DNA from: an uncultured Eubacteriales bacterium
GTDB lineage: Bacteria > Bacillota_A > Clostridia > Christensenellales > Aristaeellaceae
Length of the DNA: 5,829 nucleotides
Assembly: GCA_900321945.1 (NCBI GenBank)
Contig: ONXY01000231.1
Location: 1-5,829, forward strand
Direction of reading: 5' to 3'
A program made the translations under genes and the position numbers. This document shows, piece by piece, positions 4,906 through 5,829 of this stretch. The notes under the pieces were generated by a model that did no database searches, had not been told where the DNA came from, and was given only the letters and a program-made list of their open reading frames with translations. Positions within the stretch are counted from its first letter, which is position 1, and every line of letters begins with the position of its first letter.

Positions 4906-5829
4906 TCAGAAGGAAAGCTCAACGGAATCCGTATAGTGCACCCGGCCGGACAGATCCGTGAGGCCGAAGCTGTAGAGATAGCTTCCCTCCGGAATCCGGC
5001 CCCAGGCCAGCGTCAGGCCTTCCGCGGGAACGGTCACGGCTTCGCCTTCATACTCCCGCTCCGACCCGTCGGCGGAAACTGCCGTGAACAGGGGGACGAC
5101 CGTCATGCCCGCCTCCAGCGGGATAAAGCCGCGGATCGCGAACCCGTTTTCGTCATAGCCCTGGGTCGCTCCGAGCAGCCGCGCCTCCCCGCCGGCGGAA
5201 CGGCTGCCGAGCAGGTACATCTTCAGACCGTTCACCCGGGCGGGGACGACGAAGCGCGTGTTCCCCGCGTCGTCCGCATAGAGGAACTCGGCCCGGACCA
5301 TCCGGCCCTCCAGCATCGGCCAGGAGCCGTCGAACATGGAGAAAACCAGCCCCGTCGACCAGTCGACGGTCGTTTCCCCCAGATCTCCGAGACGGACCGT
5401 CTCCTCACCCTCCCGGACGCTGAGCACGCCGCCCGCGGCGGACAGGTGGTCCAGATCCGTTTTGTTCAGCTGGACCGAATAGACGATCTGGGAACTCAGG
5501 ACGGCGGATGAAAAGTAGGAGCCGGCCGTTTCCAGGACGCTTTCCGCGGAGACCGCCTCGCTGATTCCCTCCTGCACGTTCGGGTTCTCCTCCCCGGGCT
5601 GATAGTAATCCCCGCCCGCGTTCAGGAGCCCGGCCCAGATGCCGCTCACCGCCGCGGAGGCGGAGGCGGGGGCGGGCGTCGAGGCGGGGGCTTCCGTCTG
5701 AACCTCCGTAAGGCCGGCCCAGATATTGCCCGCGGAGGGCGGAGGCGTCTGCGCGGCGGCGGAGGTTCCGGCCTGCAGGCCGGCCCAGATGCCGGAGGCG
5801 GACGAATAGCCGTTCCAGACGGATCCGGA
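4906..5829 (-). CDS. C-terminal 307 residues of a probable secreted protein: SGIWAGL-repeat linker plus clostripain-like C-terminal domain
   Basis: The reading frame is open to the window edge with no stop, so the start is outside. The GTG at 5649 is internal and not a real start. Visible residues 1-70 are a low-complexity Pro/Ala/Ser/Thr linker with repeated SGIWAGL, NIWAGL and SVWNGY motifs. From about 95 a beta-rich region of roughly 210 residues follows. Its segments include MFDGSWPMLEGRMVRAEFLY, VVPARVNG, GYDENGFAIRGFIPLEAG, MTVVPLFTAV and IPEGSYLYSFGLTDLSGRVH. The last segments ('G..itPLy', 'lpdG.YlysF.l.D..G...ytd.v.f') resemble the C-terminal part of clostripain-related (peptidase C11) proteins of Clostridia as I remember them. 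No catalytic His/Cys is in the visible part, so peptidase activity cannot be claimed. The linker suggests an extracellular protein. The protein has no cysteine in the visible part. It could be an unrelated modular surface protein. Confidence 0.7.
   Translation of the reverse strand, partial: SGSVWNGYSSASGIWAGLQAGTSAAAQTPPPSAGNIWAGLTEVQTEAPASTPAPASASAAVSGIWAGLLNAGGDYYQPGEENPNVQEGISEAVSAESVLETAGSYFSSAVLSSQIVYSVQLNKTDLDHLSAAGGVLSVREGEETVRLGDLGETTVDWSTGLVFSMFDGSWPMLEGRMVRAEFLYADDAGNTRFVVPARVNGLKMYLLGSRSAGGEARLLGATQGYDENGFAIRGFIPLEAGMTVVPLFTAVSADGSEREYEGEAVTVPAEGLTLAWGRIPEGSYLYSFGLTDLSGRVHYTDSVELSF
5630..5829 (-). repeat. Repeated SGIWAGL-coding units in a Pro/Ala/Ser linker
   Basis: The plus-strand 15-mer CCGGCCCAGATGCCG occurs at 5630-5644 and 5780-5794, and its first 11 bases recur at 5714-5724. 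A fourth, decayed unit (CGTTCCAGAC, 5811-5820) encodes VWNG. On the minus strand they encode W-centred motifs SGIWAGL, GNIWAGL, SGIWAGL and GSVWNGY. In protein order the tryptophans are spaced 10, 22 and 28 residues apart, with spacers rich in Ala, Ser, Pro, Thr and Gln. The repeat may continue beyond the window edge. Confidence 0.7.

Noticed and set aside
4857..4922. Upstream TTG start for the acyltransferase at 4922
   Set aside because: No ribosome binding site precedes it, it overlaps the upstream coding region, and the extra 22 residues (rich in Pro and Arg) are not part of the PlsC fold. The ATG at 4856 is preferred, though its spacer is long.
2678..5511. Long plus-strand open frames (2678-3697, 3441-4961, 4855-5511)
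   Set aside because: All are antisense to the symporter, acyltransferase and linker-protein genes. Their translations are rich in Arg, Gly, Glu and Ala with no domain, typical of antisense frames in GC-rich DNA.
5647..5649. GTG at 5649 as the start of the linker protein
   Set aside because: The frame stays open to the window edge, and the same SGIWAGL motif continues upstream of this codon, so it is an internal Val.
1..5829. CRISPR arrays, tRNA/rRNA, insertion sequences or attachment sites
   Set aside because: No regularly spaced repeats, tRNA-like cloverleaf, transposase motif or terminal inverted repeats were seen. The only notable repeats are the coding SGIWAGL units and short noncoding TTTCGGGG units.

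Overview
The window reads as chromosomal DNA from a GC-rich member of the Clostridia (Bacillota), possibly a gut or rumen anaerobe. This is inferred from strong GGAGG-type ribosome binding sites, a near-consensus sigma-A promoter, a carbohydrate ABC transporter of the type common in Clostridia, and several protein types I associate with Clostridia. No rRNA, tRNA, CRISPR array, transposase or phage gene is visible. All six supportable genes lie on the minus strand, so transcription runs from high to low coordinates.

Upstream block (5829 to 1725): four genes that probably form one transcription unit whose promoter lies outside the window. First is the C-terminal 307 residues of a larger protein (5829-4906), with a Pro/Ala/Ser/Thr-rich linker carrying a repeated SGIWAGL motif and then a beta-rich domain resembling the C-terminus of clostripain-type (C11) secreted proteins. 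Next, after a 49-base gap, is a PlsC-like acyltransferase with an added zinc ribbon and a C-terminal beta-rich domain (4856-3648). Its 3' end overlaps the start of a GltS-family symporter-like membrane protein (3670-2276). After a 38-base gap comes a small two-helix membrane protein of unknown function, possibly DUF6106-like (2237-1725). Both short gaps carry a small GC-rich hairpin right after the stop codon.

Downstream block (1643 to 1): a separate carbohydrate ABC transporter operon. A well-formed promoter (TTGACA, 17 bases, TACAAT) at 1643-1615 drives a leader of about 90 bases with two potential hairpins. It is followed by a sugar-binding protein (1516-257) and, after a 113-base gap holding a perfect 13-bp hairpin, by the first 47 codons of a MalF/LplB-type permease (143-1) that runs off the window. 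The layout suggests that the binding protein is made in excess over the membrane subunits, with the hairpin protecting or partly ending the upstream message.

I see no clearly new multi-gene system. The points most worth checking are the SGIWAGL repeat linker, the zinc-ribbon acyltransferase coupled to a symporter gene, the binding protein without a lipobox, and the hairpin between binding protein and permease.
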